Below are positions 49,761 through 58,735 of a DNA stretch of 64,000 nt, piece after piece (positions within the stretch are counted from its first letter, which is position 1; each line of letters opens with the position of its first letter). The stretch comes from CAXXOK01 sp964497495 (GTDB lineage Bacteria; Bacillota; Clostridia; Christensenellales; Aristaeellaceae), in the NCBI GenBank assembly GCA_964497495.1, contig CAZCCZ010000003.1:62001-126000 (forward strand), in the 5' to 3' direction. The notes under the pieces were generated by a model. The model was not told where the DNA came from and did not search any database. It worked only from the letters and a program-made list of their open reading frames with translations. The translations under genes were made by a program, and so were the position numbers.

Positions 49761-50055
49761 TCCCGAACCCATCGATACCGGCTCCGTCACGTTACCCGGC
49801 GACATTCTGGAACTTGCCGAAAAGCTGGCGAAGAACACCCACGAGGTATGGGCCCTGAACCGGTTCCGGGAAGGCTGGACGTACGGGCCGCAGCGTAGCG
49901 ACGCTCTGCGCACGACCCCCTGCCTGGTGCCCTACGAGGCGCTGCCGGAGGAGGAGAAGGCCTACGACCGGCGCACCTCGCTGGAGACCCTGAAAGTCAT
50001 CCGTCTGCTGGGTTTCCGGATCGAGAAAGAACCTGGCGACCTGAAAACAAAATAG
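49753..50055 (+). CDS. RyR-domain small protein
   Basis: A 100-residue protein consisting of nearly one RyR domain: YNPEPIDTGSVTLPGDILEL, NTHEVWALNRFREGWTYGPQ, then TTPCLVPYEALPEEEKAYDR. This is the complete consensus of bacterial RyR proteins. GTG at 49753 overlaps the end of the large gene by eight bases, so both are made together. The pair of RyR-type products suggests homotypic assembly. The ligand of bacterial RyR domains is not established to my knowledge. Confidence 0.88.
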   Translation: MYNPEPIDTGSVTLPGDILELAEKLAKNTHEVWALNRFREGWTYGPQRSDALRTTPCLVPYEALPEEEKAYDRRTSLETLKVIRLLGFRIEKEPGDLKTK

Positions 50056-50087
50056 CCGGGCGGCGGGAACGCGGCGGACGCCGCGCG

Positions 50088-50906
50088 CTACCGCAAGTCC
50101 GGTTCCCCGATCGTTAACACCAGTATCCTGTGCGCCTCCCGTGCGCTTTGAAAGCGCCCGGCGATCCGAAACATCAAGCGGTCGCCGCGGGGCAGCGCGT
50201 GGAGCGCGCGCTCGTCCGTCAGATACAGGGTTTTTACGTATCGCACGCCGTTTACATAGCTTTCCAGCGCCTTCGGGTCGTCAATTCCCCATCGGATCGT
50301 CGCGCCCGTTCTTTTCAGCGATGGGTGGTGTTTCGCGTTTTTTGCGGTCAGCGTGGAATACGCGTCGAAAAGAACCGTGCAGCGATGAAACTTCGCTTTC
50401 AGCGCAGCGAGAAGCGCCCGGATATCGTCCTGCGAGAGGTACATGAACAGCCCCTCCGCCACTGCAAGCACGTTCCCCGCATCCGTCCGTACGCCGTCCA
50501 TCCAGCCCGTTTCCGCAACGGAGGATGCGATCGTGTGATAGAAGGCCGTTTCCCGGTACAGCCTCTTTTTAACTTCGATCACCGTAGGGAAATCGAGGTC
50601 GTACCACGCGCAGGCGGGCGCCCCCAGGCGCAGGTACCGTGCATCCAGCCCACAGCCCAAATGCAGCACGGTGCAGCCCGGGTTTTTTCGGATGAAATCG
50701 CCCGTATATTCGTCCAGAATGGCCGCGCGGAGGGCCAGCATGACCTGCGTCTTATTCCGTATTTTCAGCCTTTCGGCGTCGAGACCGAGTTTTTCGAGAG
50801 CCTCCCCGGCGAAAGGGTCGCGGAAAATTCCTTTGCGGTTCATTTCCGCTTTTCCGTACAGCGGGATGAGCATGGTTTCCATTTCACCCGAAAATGCTGG
50901 GTTCAT
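50088..50906 (-). CDS. Class I methyltransferase, LCM/PPM1-like
   Basis: A 272-residue protein of the leucine-carboxyl-methyltransferase-like family. GCTVLHLGCGLDARYLRLGA near 88 is the AdoMet site, with AWYDLDFPTVIEVKKRLY after it and VAEGLFMYLSQDDI near 160. Bacterial members methylate small molecules or free carboxylates; tRNA-linked functions are found in other branches. ATG at 50906 has GGAGG six bases upstream; a longer reading from 50984 has none. Divergent from a TetR gene that probably controls it. Confidence 0.85.
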   Translation of the reverse strand: MNPAFSGEMETMLIPLYGKAEMNRKGIFRDPFAGEALEKLGLDAERLKIRNKTQVMLALRAAILDEYTGDFIRKNPGCTVLHLGCGLDARYLRLGAPACAWYDLDFPTVIEVKKRLYRETAFYHTIASSVAETGWMDGVRTDAGNVLAVAEGLFMYLSQDDIRALLAALKAKFHRCTVLFDAYSTLTAKNAKHHPSLKRTGATIRWGIDDPKALESYVNGVRYVKTLYLTDERALHALPRGDRLMFRIAGRFQSAREAHRILVLTIGEPDLR

Positions 50907-50942
50907 AGGCGGCCTCCGTCTTTTCTGATTATGAAATGAACT

Positions 50943-50989
50943 GGATAACGTGATAGGTTCATTATATTCGTTCCGTATCCGCAAGTCAA
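50943..50989 (-). promoter_or_regulatory. Promoter of the methyltransferase with operator candidate
   Basis: On the minus strand TTGACT (50989-50984) and TATAAT (50966-50961) with a 17-base spacer. TGAAC...GTTCA arms occur between about 50938 and 50962, overlapping the -10 box and start, and a similar TGAAC...GTTCA pair lies at 50997-51020. These may be TetR operators. Confidence 0.78.
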
Positions 50990-51026
50990 CATATTGTGAA
51001 CTTTCGCACGCCCGGGTTCATATTCA

Positions 51027-51035
51027 TGGTATACT
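51027..51035 (+). promoter_or_regulatory. Extended -10 promoter of the TetR gene
   Basis: TGGTATACT: TG one base before TATACT (51030-51035). No -35 at normal distance, as is typical for extended -10 promoters. Confidence 0.65.
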
Positions 51036-51058
51036 GTACGGGAAAGGCGGGAAAAGGC

Positions 51059-51661
51059 GTGAACGGATACGAGAAGCGAACCCTCGGGAAAAGGGAAGCG
51101 ATTCTGGAAGCGGCGCGGACGCTGTTCGCCCGGAAAGGCGTTACGGAAACCAGCGTTACGGAAATCGCCGCTGGGGCGCGCGTATCCCGCGTGACGCTGT
51201 TTAAATATTTCGGAAGCAAGGAAGCGCTGGCCAGGGAAGCCATGCTCTCGTGGATCGATCTGTTGACGTCGGAATACGAAGGCATCCTTTCCGGCGAAAT
51301 GCCGTTCAGGGAAAAACTGGTCGCGCTTCTGAGCGCCCGGTTCGCGGGCCGGGAAAGGATCGGGGAACGGTTCATCTGCGCTACGGCGTGGGAAGACGAA
51401 GAGCTGCAGAGGCTGATCGGGGAGTTGGCCGTCGCCCGCGCGTACCCCGTCGCTACGGAACTGATCCGGGAGGGAAAACGCACGGGCGACATCGACCCTT
51501 CGCTGAGCGACGAAGCGATCTTCGCCTACCTCTCCGCCTTCGGCCCGGTCGTCCGCAACCCCGAATACGCCCGGAAAGGAAAGGCGTTTCAGGCCGACCT
51601 GTTCAACCTGTTTCTGGGCGGCCTGGTTACGAACTGGCGAACGCCGCGGGACGGGGATTAG
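51059..51661 (+). CDS. TetR-family regulator
   Basis: A 200-residue protein. Residues 8-55 form the TetR helix-turn-helix (KREAILEAARTLFARKGVTE; GARVSRVTLFKYFGSKEAL). The ligand domain behind it is helical and unassigned. Start is GTG at 51059 after AAAAGG; upstream ATGs (50996 and 51026) lie within the promoter region. Divergent from the methyltransferase gene, which it probably represses. Confidence 0.9.
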   Translation: MNGYEKRTLGKREAILEAARTLFARKGVTETSVTEIAAGARVSRVTLFKYFGSKEALAREAMLSWIDLLTSEYEGILSGEMPFREKLVALLSARFAGRERIGERFICATAWEDEELQRLIGELAVARAYPVATELIREGKRTGDIDPSLSDEAIFAYLSAFGPVVRNPEYARKGKAFQADLFNLFLGGLVTNWRTPRDGD

Positions 51662-51758
51662 CGGAACGGTCCGACCCACTTACGCCTCATTTCTGTCAAG
51701 GGGCGGACATATGGAGCAAGCGCCTTATCACAAAAGCATCCGGTGATCGCTCGGCGCG

Positions 51759-51787
51759 TTGCATCCGCCGCCGGAATGTGATACGAT
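51759..51787 (+). promoter_or_regulatory. Promoter of the two-component operon
   Basis: TTGCAT (51759-51764) and TACGAT (51782-51787) with a 17-base spacer; TG one base before the -10 box adds an extended -10 element. Confidence 0.65.
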
Positions 51788-51863
51788 TGACATACGAACC
51801 ATGCGTTTCAACCCCGTTCCCCGCCCCGTGCGCGGGAGGCGGCGGGAAGGAGCGTCGAAAGCC

Positions 51864-53576
51864 ATGCGCAGGGACAACCTCGTTCGGAAGATCATCCTGT
51901 ATACGGCGGCGCTGATCGTGCTGCTGGTATGCGTGCTGGCGACCTACGCCTTCGCGACCTATTCCGTTCTTTCCAACGAGCTTCGGCAGGAAGCGGCCAG
52001 CATCCTGCAGGTGTACGGCGGCACGCTCAGGGGCCGCATCACGCAGATGGACGCCACCCTGCAAAACCTGCTTTTACAAAACTACAACAGGCTACAACTG
52101 CTTAAAAGCCCAAGCGAGACCAGCCGGTTCTATGCTTTGCAGGATATTCACAACTACATCGGCGACGTGATCCTGAACGACACCGGCGTGGGCGCACTGG
52201 TGGTGGCGGATACGGAATACGGCCTCTGCGTGGACGCGCAGGCTTCCTCCGTAACCTACTGGGAGCGCGAGGCCCTCCGGCAGTACACCGTCGAGTGCGC
52301 CCGCAGGGATGACATTCCCCGCGCATGGCGTTTCGTCACCCTGAACGGGCGCGCGTACCTGTGCAAGATGTCCGTGTACAACGGCCGCGCCGCGGCGGCT
52401 TATACCGCGGCGGACGTTTTTCTCGCCGCCGTGCCGGGGGGCGGCGAGCGGGGGCAGACCCTCGTATTGACGGACGCGGACGGCGTCGTGGCCGCCTTCT
52501 CCGGCAACGCGCTCGCCGCGGAGCAGGTGGGCGCGAATCTGGCGGATATTCCGGCGCGGGGCGCGCAAACGGCGAGTTACGCCGTGGCGGAGGGGCAGGT
52601 GGCGCTGCACCTGCGCATCCCGAACGTGATCGTCTGGAACCAGGCGCGTATCCTGATGGCCGTGGCGCTGGCGGTGATCGTGGTCACCCTGTTTACCGGC
52701 GCGATGATCGTGCGTTACGTCACCCGCGAGGTGGTGCGTCCCATGAACCGCATGACGGAGGATATGCGCCGTATCGACGCGGGCGAATACGCGCTGCGCA
52801 TCGGCGGCGAATACGGCACGCAGGAGTTCACCCAGCTTAAGGATACCTTCAACCGCCTGATGGACGTGATCGTCCATCTTCGCATCGAAGCCTATGAAAA
52901 ACGCATCGCGCTGCGGGAAATGGAACTGAAAAGCATCCGGCTCCAGCTTCGGCCGCATTTTTTCCTCAACGCCATCACCACCATTTCCAGCCTGAGCGTG
53001 CAGGGGCGCGACCGGGAGATCGGGGTGTACGTGGACGCGCTTTCCAAGAACATCCGCTACATGTTCAAATCCGGCCTGCACACCGTGCCGGTGGGCGAGG
53101 AGTTGCGGCATATCGAGCACTACTTCGACATGCAGGAGTGTAAATATCCCGGCTGCCTCTTCCATTTCGTCGATCTGCCGGAGGAACTGGAAAGCTGGCC
53201 CGTACCGCAGATGCTGGTGCAGACGTTCGTGGAAAACGAATATAAATACGCCGTTTCGCTGGATAACGTGCTGACCCTGCTGATCAACGTTTCCAAAGAG
53301 CACTTCAAGGGGGAGGACATGCTGCTGATCCGCATCGAGGACGACGGCAAGGGCTACCCGGAGGATGTGCTTCGCTATATGAACGGCGCCGCGCCCCGCC
53401 CCGCGCAGGAGGGGGAACGCGTGGGCCTGTGGAGCGTCCGGCGCATGATGGCGCTCATGTACGAGCGGGACGATTTGATCGAGCTTGCGAATATCGAACC
53501 TCACGGCTGCCTGAACCTCATCCGCGTGCCCGCCGCGCCGGTGAACGAGTACCGGGAAACGGCGCAACGGGAATGA
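51864..53576 (+). CDS. Sensor histidine kinase (YesM-like)
   Basis: A 570-residue membrane protein. A helix at about 11-33 (LYTAALIVLLVCVLATYAFA), an extracytoplasmic sensor to about 260, a second helix at about 265-290 and a HAMP linker (RPMNRMTEDMRRIDAGEYAL) follow in order. Then comes the His-kinase core with LRPHFFLNAITTI (phospho-accepting His near 371) and an ATPase with FVENEYKYA and EDDGKGYPEDV. The N-box usually reads ENAIKH; here it is ENEYKY. It senses an extracellular sugar or related signal and phosphorylates the regulator encoded next. ATG at 51864; earlier in-frame ATGs lack ribosome-binding sites. Confidence 0.9.
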   Translation: MRRDNLVRKIILYTAALIVLLVCVLATYAFATYSVLSNELRQEAASILQVYGGTLRGRITQMDATLQNLLLQNYNRLQLLKSPSETSRFYALQDIHNYIGDVILNDTGVGALVVADTEYGLCVDAQASSVTYWEREALRQYTVECARRDDIPRAWRFVTLNGRAYLCKMSVYNGRAAAAYTAADVFLAAVPGGGERGQTLVLTDADGVVAAFSGNALAAEQVGANLADIPARGAQTASYAVAEGQVALHLRIPNVIVWNQARILMAVALAVIVVTLFTGAMIVRYVTREVVRPMNRMTEDMRRIDAGEYALRIGGEYGTQEFTQLKDTFNRLMDVIVHLRIEAYEKRIALREMELKSIRLQLRPHFFLNAITTISSLSVQGRDREIGVYVDALSKNIRYMFKSGLHTVPVGEELRHIEHYFDMQECKYPGCLFHFVDLPEELESWPVPQMLVQTFVENEYKYAVSLDNVLTLLINVSKEHFKGEDMLLIRIEDDGKGYPEDVLRYMNGAAPRPAQEGERVGLWSVRRMMALMYERDDLIELANIEPHGCLNLIRVPAAPVNEYRETAQRE

Positions 53577-53601
53577 CCCGCCCGCCGGAAAGGAGACCCC
53601 C

Positions 53602-55197
53602 ATGCGACTGCTGATCGTGGACGACGACATGCCCGCCGTAGAAGCCATCCGCCGCGCTATCGACTGGGACACGCTGGGCATCGAGACGGTGGAAACGGCC
53701 TACAGTGCCGCGCAGGCGCGGCGGGTGCTCCGGCGCGGGCAAACGGATATCGTCATCAGCGACATCGAAATGCCGCAGGGTTCTGGGTTGGACCTGCTTT
53801 CCTGGGTGCGGGCGCAGGGGCTGGACGTGGAGTTTCTTTTCCTCACCTGCCACGAGCGGTTCGACTATGCCAAGAGCGCCCTGAAGCTGGAAGCGGCCGA
53901 GTACCTGACCAAGCCGTTCAACGCGAAGCTGACGGCGCTCTCCCTGCAGAAAACGGCGGAGAAGATCCGGGAAAAGCGCCGCCTGCGGGAAGGCCGACGG
54001 TACGGGGAATGGCGGCTGGAAAACCCGCGGCAGGAGGAACGAAATTTCTGGCTCTCGCTTTTCAGCGGCGTCGCCCTGCGCGACCGGGAACCCATCCGCC
54101 GGGAGATCGAGGCGCGGGGGCTGGACGTGGACGCGGACGCGCGTTACCGGCTGGTGGCGACGCGCGTGATGGAATTCGAGCCGCAGGCCCGCGAGCTGGG
54201 CTGGGAACTGCTGTACTATATTCTGGAGAACACCCACGGCCGCCTGCTGACGGGGCGGGAGGAGAACGGCCGCGCCGTGCGCCGCCCGGGCGCCGGAGGA
54301 CTGTGGTTTTTCACCGCCGTGGAGGACGCGCCGGACGGAGACCTGCGCGCGCGCTGCGAGAACGTGATCGCGGCCTGCGAGGAAGCCGCCCGCGTGAAGG
54401 CCACCTGCTGCATCGGGGACGCCGTGTCCATCGAAGCTCTGGCGGACAGGCCCGCCGCCCTGCAGGCGCTCATCGAGCGCAGCGTGGCGTTTTACGGGCA
54501 GGCTTTCCTGGAAGGCGAGGCCGTGGCGGCGGGCGCGGAAACGCAGGTGCTGGAGACCGGCAGGCTGGAAGAAATGCTGCTCAACCACGATAAGGTGCGG
54601 CTGCTGAACGCCGTGAAACGCGCGCTGGCCAGCCGTACGGCGCTTAAAACCCTCAGCGAGCGCACGCTGTTTTTAATTCAGCAGGAGCTTTTGCAGGCCG
54701 TGTACGCCCACCTTATGCAGGCGGGCCTGCAGGCGGCCAGCCTGTTTTCCGACGAGGATTCCGTGCGCCTTGCGGACGCGGCCTGCCGTTCCGGCGTGGA
54801 TATGATCCGCTGGGCCAACTACCTGCTGGAACGCGCCTTCGCCCACGAGGACGAGGCGCGCCGGGCCGGGGGGCTGGTGGAACGCATCCACGCCTTCATC
54901 CGGGAGCATTACCGCGAGGACATCGGCCGTAACGAAATCGCGGCCGCGTTCTACCTGTCCCCGGAGTATCTGGCGAAGCTGTATAAAAAAAAGACTTCCA
55001 AATCGCTGGGGGACGCCATCCGGGAGCAGCGCGTGGAGCAGGCCAAGCGCCTGTTGCGGGACCCCGGCGTGCGCATCGGGGACGTGGCGGGGGCCGTGGG
55101 CATCGACAACTTCTCCTACTTTACGACCCTGTTTAAGAAAGAGGCCGGCGTCACCCCGCAGGAGTACCGGCGGGACGCGGAAAGCGACAAAGCGTGA
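53602..55197 (+). CDS. Response regulator with AraC-type DNA-binding domain (YesN-like)
   Basis: A 531-residue protein. The receiver domain (1-120) has the acidic pair DDD near residue 8, phospho-accepting Asp in VISDIEMPQ near 56 and Lys in YLTKPF near 108. A long middle region follows. The C-terminal 100 residues are an AraC helix-turn-helix pair (NEIAAAFYLSPEYLAKLYKK; IGDVAGAVGIDNFSYFTTLF). It should activate the importer operon right after it. GGAAAGGAG precedes the ATG. Confidence 0.93.
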   Translation: MRLLIVDDDMPAVEAIRRAIDWDTLGIETVETAYSAAQARRVLRRGQTDIVISDIEMPQGSGLDLLSWVRAQGLDVEFLFLTCHERFDYAKSALKLEAAEYLTKPFNAKLTALSLQKTAEKIREKRRLREGRRYGEWRLENPRQEERNFWLSLFSGVALRDREPIRREIEARGLDVDADARYRLVATRVMEFEPQARELGWELLYYILENTHGRLLTGREENGRAVRRPGAGGLWFFTAVEDAPDGDLRARCENVIAACEEAARVKATCCIGDAVSIEALADRPAALQALIERSVAFYGQAFLEGEAVAAGAETQVLETGRLEEMLLNHDKVRLLNAVKRALASRTALKTLSERTLFLIQQELLQAVYAHLMQAGLQAASLFSDEDSVRLADAACRSGVDMIRWANYLLERAFAHEDEARRAGGLVERIHAFIREHYREDIGRNEIAAAFYLSPEYLAKLYKKKTSKSLGDAIREQRVEQAKRLLRDPGVRIGDVAGAVGIDNFSYFTTLFKKEAGVTPQEYRRDAESDKA

Positions 55198-55261
55198 CGG
55201 GAATGGTACGATATGGCCAAATACATCCCAAAAACGAAAAAAGAACGCCTGAAATTGATAG

Positions 55262-55287
55262 CGTTCCGCCGGAACGGACCTTATACT
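55262..55287 (+). promoter_or_regulatory. Promoter region of importer operon with palindrome
   Basis: A perfect palindrome CGTTCC-GCC-GGAACG (55262-55276) sits directly before TATACT (55282-55287). There is no good -35 box at 17 bases, as expected for an activator-dependent promoter such as one driven by the AraC-type regulator upstream. Confidence 0.6.
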
Positions 55288-55311
55288 GATGGCAGAAAAG
55301 GAGGTTTTCCT

Positions 55312-56814
55312 ATGAAAAACTCACGTAAACTGCCCCGCGTGGCCCTGGCGGCCCTGCTGATCCTCTGCCTCGCGCTGGGGACGGCAAGCCTCTCCCTGGC
55401 GGAAACGTACGATAAGGTCGTTTTCGCCTACGCCACTTTCAACAACATCCCGACCGACGAAACGCTGACCACCGTGGAGGAAGCCATCGACGCGATCACG
55501 CGCGACAAGATCGGCGTCGAGGTGGAACTGCGGCCCATCTCCATCTGGGATTACGCCAATACCGTCAGCCTCGCGCTGCAGGGCGGCGAGCAGATCGACG
55601 TGTACCAGACCCTCGGCGATCTGAACACCGGCATCAGCGCCGGTATGTGCCGGGAGATCACCGACCTGATCGACGCCTGCGCCCCCGAGACGAAGGCGCT
55701 GATCGGCGAGAAGTGGCTGGCGGCCTGCAGCCAGGCGGGCAAACTGTACGGCATTCCCACCTTCAAGCCCATTGCGCTGACCCCCATGCTGGTCTACCGG
55801 CAGGACATCGCGGACGAGCTGGGGCTGGACATGAGCAAGGTCAACGGCACGGCGGACATTACCGCGGTGCTTCAGGCCGTGAAGGACGCCCACCCGGACA
55901 TGATACCCATGGCGGCCGTCAACACCGGCAACATCGGCCTGGGGCTGACCATTCCGGACGTGGATTACCTGACGGACAACTACTACTCCCCCAAGGGCGT
56001 GCTGATGAACGACGAGCTGACCGTAGTGGATTACTACGCCTCCGACGCGTTCAAGGGCCTCTGCGACCTGGCGCGCACCTGGTATGAGAACGGCCTGGTC
56101 ATGAAGGACGCGGCCACCACCTCCAGCACGGCGGCGGAACTGATGTCCTCCGGTAATTACTTCTGCTACCTCGCCTCCTACAGCTACCCTGAGGCGGACA
56201 CCGCGGCCAGCCTGGAAGCCCAGTGCGGCGGCTTCGACCTGGGCGCCAAGATCGTGGGCAGCGCTTTCCTGGACACCACGTCCATCAACGCGCTCACCTG
56301 GTGCGTATCTTCCACGTCCGCCGTGCCCGAAGCGGCGCTCAAGTTCCTCAACCTGACCTTTACGGACAAGGACGTTTGCAACCTGCTGATCTACGGGCTG
56401 GAAGGCCGCGACTACGTGAAGAACACCGACGGCACCGTGAGCTACCCGGAAGGCCAGGAAGCGGCCACCGTGCCTTACACGGCGCAGCTTTCCTGCGGAA
56501 CGATGGGCAACTTCTTCATCATGTACCCCATGGCGGGCACCGACCCCGCGTCCCTCGTGTGGGAGCAGGAGCAGAACCAGAAGGCCAAGACTTCCGTAGC
56601 GATGGGCTTCACCTTCGACAGCAGCGCCGTGAAGACCGAGTACACCGCCGTGACCAACGTGATCGACCAGTACCTGCCGGGCCTCGTGTGCGGCAGCGTG
56701 GACCCGGCCACGGAGATCCCCGCCTTCCTGGAAAGGCTGAAGGAAGCCGGGCTCGGCGAGATCATCGCGGCCAAACAGGAACAACTGGACGCCTGGGTGG
56801 CGGCCAACCAGTAA
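55312..56814 (+). CDS. Sugar ABC importer binding protein (DUF3502-like, LipO type)
   Basis: A 500-residue protein. A signal peptide (RVALAALLILCLALGTASLS, cut after LA-ET) without a lipobox is followed by an extracellular solute-binding fold (KVVFAYATFNNIPTDETLTT; WDYANTVSLALQGGEQIDVY) and the C-terminal region typical of DUF3502 (AFLERLKEAGLGEIIAAKQE). Proteins of this class bind oligosaccharides for LplB/YtcP-type permeases, which follow. AGGAGG lies eight bases before the ATG; an in-frame ATG at 55213 has no ribosome-binding site. Confidence 0.92.
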   Translation: MKNSRKLPRVALAALLILCLALGTASLSLAETYDKVVFAYATFNNIPTDETLTTVEEAIDAITRDKIGVEVELRPISIWDYANTVSLALQGGEQIDVYQTLGDLNTGISAGMCREITDLIDACAPETKALIGEKWLAACSQAGKLYGIPTFKPIALTPMLVYRQDIADELGLDMSKVNGTADITAVLQAVKDAHPDMIPMAAVNTGNIGLGLTIPDVDYLTDNYYSPKGVLMNDELTVVDYYASDAFKGLCDLARTWYENGLVMKDAATTSSTAAELMSSGNYFCYLASYSYPEADTAASLEAQCGGFDLGAKIVGSAFLDTTSINALTWCVSSTSAVPEAALKFLNLTFTDKDVCNLLIYGLEGRDYVKNTDGTVSYPEGQEAATVPYTAQLSCGTMGNFFIMYPMAGTDPASLVWEQEQNQKAKTSVAMGFTFDSSAVKTEYTAVTNVIDQYLPGLVCGSVDPATEIPAFLERLKEAGLGEIIAAKQEQLDAWVAANQ

Positions 56815-56826
56815 ATCTTCCCGCGC

Positions 56827-56859
56827 CCGTCGCGGGGCGGATACGCCGCCCCGCGACGG
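56827..56859 (+). other. GC hairpin between binding-protein and permease genes
   Basis: A perfect 14-bp stem, CCGTCGCGGGGCGG with CCGCCCCGCGACGG, around a five-base loop and with no T-run. Confidence 0.8.
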
Positions 56860-56894
56860 CCTTGCGGCAAATGAGACGGATTTGAGGAATGCGC

Positions 56895-57815
56895 ATGGCT
56901 AAACGTCCGAAAAAGCGCCTGGCCAAAACCGGGCCCCTGCTGCTGATCGCCGCGCCGGGGATCCTGTATCTGCTGATTAATAACTATCTGCCGATGTTCG
57001 GCGTTTTTCTGGCTTTCAAGGATTTTAACTATTTCAAGGGCATATTCGGCAGCGACTGGTGCGGGCTGGATAATTTCCGCTTCCTGTTCAAAACGCGGGA
57101 CGCGCTGATTATGACCCGCAACACGCTGCTTTACAACGCCGTTTTCATCGTCGTGGGCACGGTGGCGGCGATTTTCGTGGCGATCCTGCTTTACGAGCTG
57201 GGGCAACGCCGCGTCGTGCGGTTTTTCCAGTCCGCGCTGATCCTGCCCAACCTGTTTTCCTGGGTGGTGATCGGCTTCGTCGTCTACGCCTTCCTGAACG
57301 CCGATACCGGCTTTATCAACAACACGGTCTGCAGGGCCTTCAACCTGACCCCCGTCAGCTGGTACTCCACGCCGGGCCCGTGGCCGGGCATCCTGACCAT
57401 GGTCTATCTGTGGAAGTACCTGGGCGTTTCCTCCGTGGTGTACATCGCCAGCATCGCCGGGATCGACAAGGGCGTGTACGAGGCCGCGCAGCTGGACGGC
57501 GCCAGCAAAGTGCAGCAGATTCTGAAAATCACGGTGCCTCTGCTTCGGCCCACGGTGACCATCATGGTGCTGATGGCCGTCGGCCGTATCTTCTATTCCG
57601 ATTTCGGGCTGTTCTACCAGGTGCCGCAGAACTCCGGCCGCCTGTTCGACGTAACGCAGACCATCGACACCTACGTATACCGCGGCCTGATGGAATTAAA
57701 CGACGTGGGCATGTCCGCCGCCGCCGCGCTGTACCAGTCCGCGATCGGGTTCCTGCTGGTGATGGGCGCCAACGCGCTGGTGCGCCGGCTGGACGCCGAC
57801 AACGCTTTGTTTTAG
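56895..57815 (+). CDS. ABC importer permease (LplB/UgpA type)
   Basis: A 306-residue membrane protein with six hydrophobic segments. YLPMFGVFLAFKDFNYFKGI near 40 is typical of LplB proteins, and the EAA loop EAAQLDGASKVQQILKITVP near 195 contacts the ATPase. It pairs with the next gene. ATG at 56895 has GAGGA six bases upstream; ATG at 56889 touches that site. No ATP-binding gene is present in the operon, so a shared ATPase (MsmX-like) encoded elsewhere is expected. Confidence 0.93.
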   Translation: MAKRPKKRLAKTGPLLLIAAPGILYLLINNYLPMFGVFLAFKDFNYFKGIFGSDWCGLDNFRFLFKTRDALIMTRNTLLYNAVFIVVGTVAAIFVAILLYELGQRRVVRFFQSALILPNLFSWVVIGFVVYAFLNADTGFINNTVCRAFNLTPVSWYSTPGPWPGILTMVYLWKYLGVSSVVYIASIAGIDKGVYEAAQLDGASKVQQILKITVPLLRPTVTIMVLMAVGRIFYSDFGLFYQVPQNSGRLFDVTQTIDTYVYRGLMELNDVGMSAAAALYQSAIGFLLVMGANALVRRLDADNALF

Positions 57816-57824
57816 GAGGCCGCC

Positions 57825-58721
57825 ATGAAACATCCGCACAACGACGTCCGGCGTTTCCGGCGGTTTTCCGTTATCGTGCTGGCCGTATTCTGCATCGTCG
57901 CGGTGCTGCCCATCGTGCTGATCGCCGCAGCTTCGGTAACGGATGAAAAGACGCTGGTCGCGGGGGGCTATACGTTTCTCCCCGCGAAACTGAGCCTGGA
58001 CTCGTATTATTACATGGTCAAGCAGAGCTCCATGATCCTGCACGCCTACGGTGTCACCATACTGGTAACGGCGCTGGGAACGCTGACCAGTCTGTTCTTA
58101 ACCACCACGCTCGCCTACCCCATGTCCCGCCGCGATTTCCGGTACAAGAACGCGCTGGCGTTCTTCGTGTTCTTCACCATGCTCTTCAACGGGGGCGTCG
58201 TATCCTCCTACATCATGTGGTCGCGCGTATTCGGCATTAAAAACACGCTATGGGCGCTGATCGTGCCCAATTACCTCGTAACCGCCTTCAACGTCCTGCT
58301 GGTACGCAACTACTACATGAACAGCATCCCCCACGAAATGGTGGAATCCGCGCAGATCGACGGCGCGGGTGAAATCCGCATTTTTGTGAAAGTCATGGTG
58401 CCGCTGGCGGTTCCCACCATCGCCACCGTCAGCCTGTTCACCGGGCTCATCTACTGGAACGACTGGATCAACTGTCTGTACTACGTGACCGATTCCAGGC
58501 TCTACGGGCTTCAGAACCTGCTGATCCGCATCATGAACAACATCCAGTTCCTCAAAGTCAGCACCAACGCGGCGCTGCTGGGCACGCAGAACGTCGATTT
58601 GCCCGGTTCCTCGGTGCGCATGGCCATGGCCGTCATCGGCATCCTGCCGGTGCTGATCATCTTTCCGTTCGTGCAGAAATACTTTATCAAAGGCGTCGTG
58701 CTGGGCGCCGTGAAAGGTTGA
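57825..58721 (+). CDS. ABC importer permease (YtcP/UgpE type)
   Basis: A 298-residue membrane protein with six hydrophobic segments, TDEKTLVAGGYTFLPAKLSL near residue 38 and the EAA-type loop ESAQIDGAGEIRIFVKVMVP near 180. NGGVVSSYIMWSRVFGIKNT is typical of YtcP. It forms the channel together with the previous permease. Eight bases separate the two genes. Confidence 0.93.
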   Translation: MKHPHNDVRRFRRFSVIVLAVFCIVAVLPIVLIAAASVTDEKTLVAGGYTFLPAKLSLDSYYYMVKQSSMILHAYGVTILVTALGTLTSLFLTTTLAYPMSRRDFRYKNALAFFVFFTMLFNGGVVSSYIMWSRVFGIKNTLWALIVPNYLVTAFNVLLVRNYYMNSIPHEMVESAQIDGAGEIRIFVKVMVPLAVPTIATVSLFTGLIYWNDWINCLYYVTDSRLYGLQNLLIRIMNNIQFLKVSTNAALLGTQNVDLPGSSVRMAMAVIGILPVLIIFPFVQKYFIKGVVLGAVKG

Positions 58722-58735
58722 GGAGGCGGCAAAGC

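Noticed and set aside
48114..49913. Long leftward open frame opposite the TrkA/RyR gene
   Set aside because: The rightward frame has a perfect promoter and recognisable domains; the opposite frame has neither.
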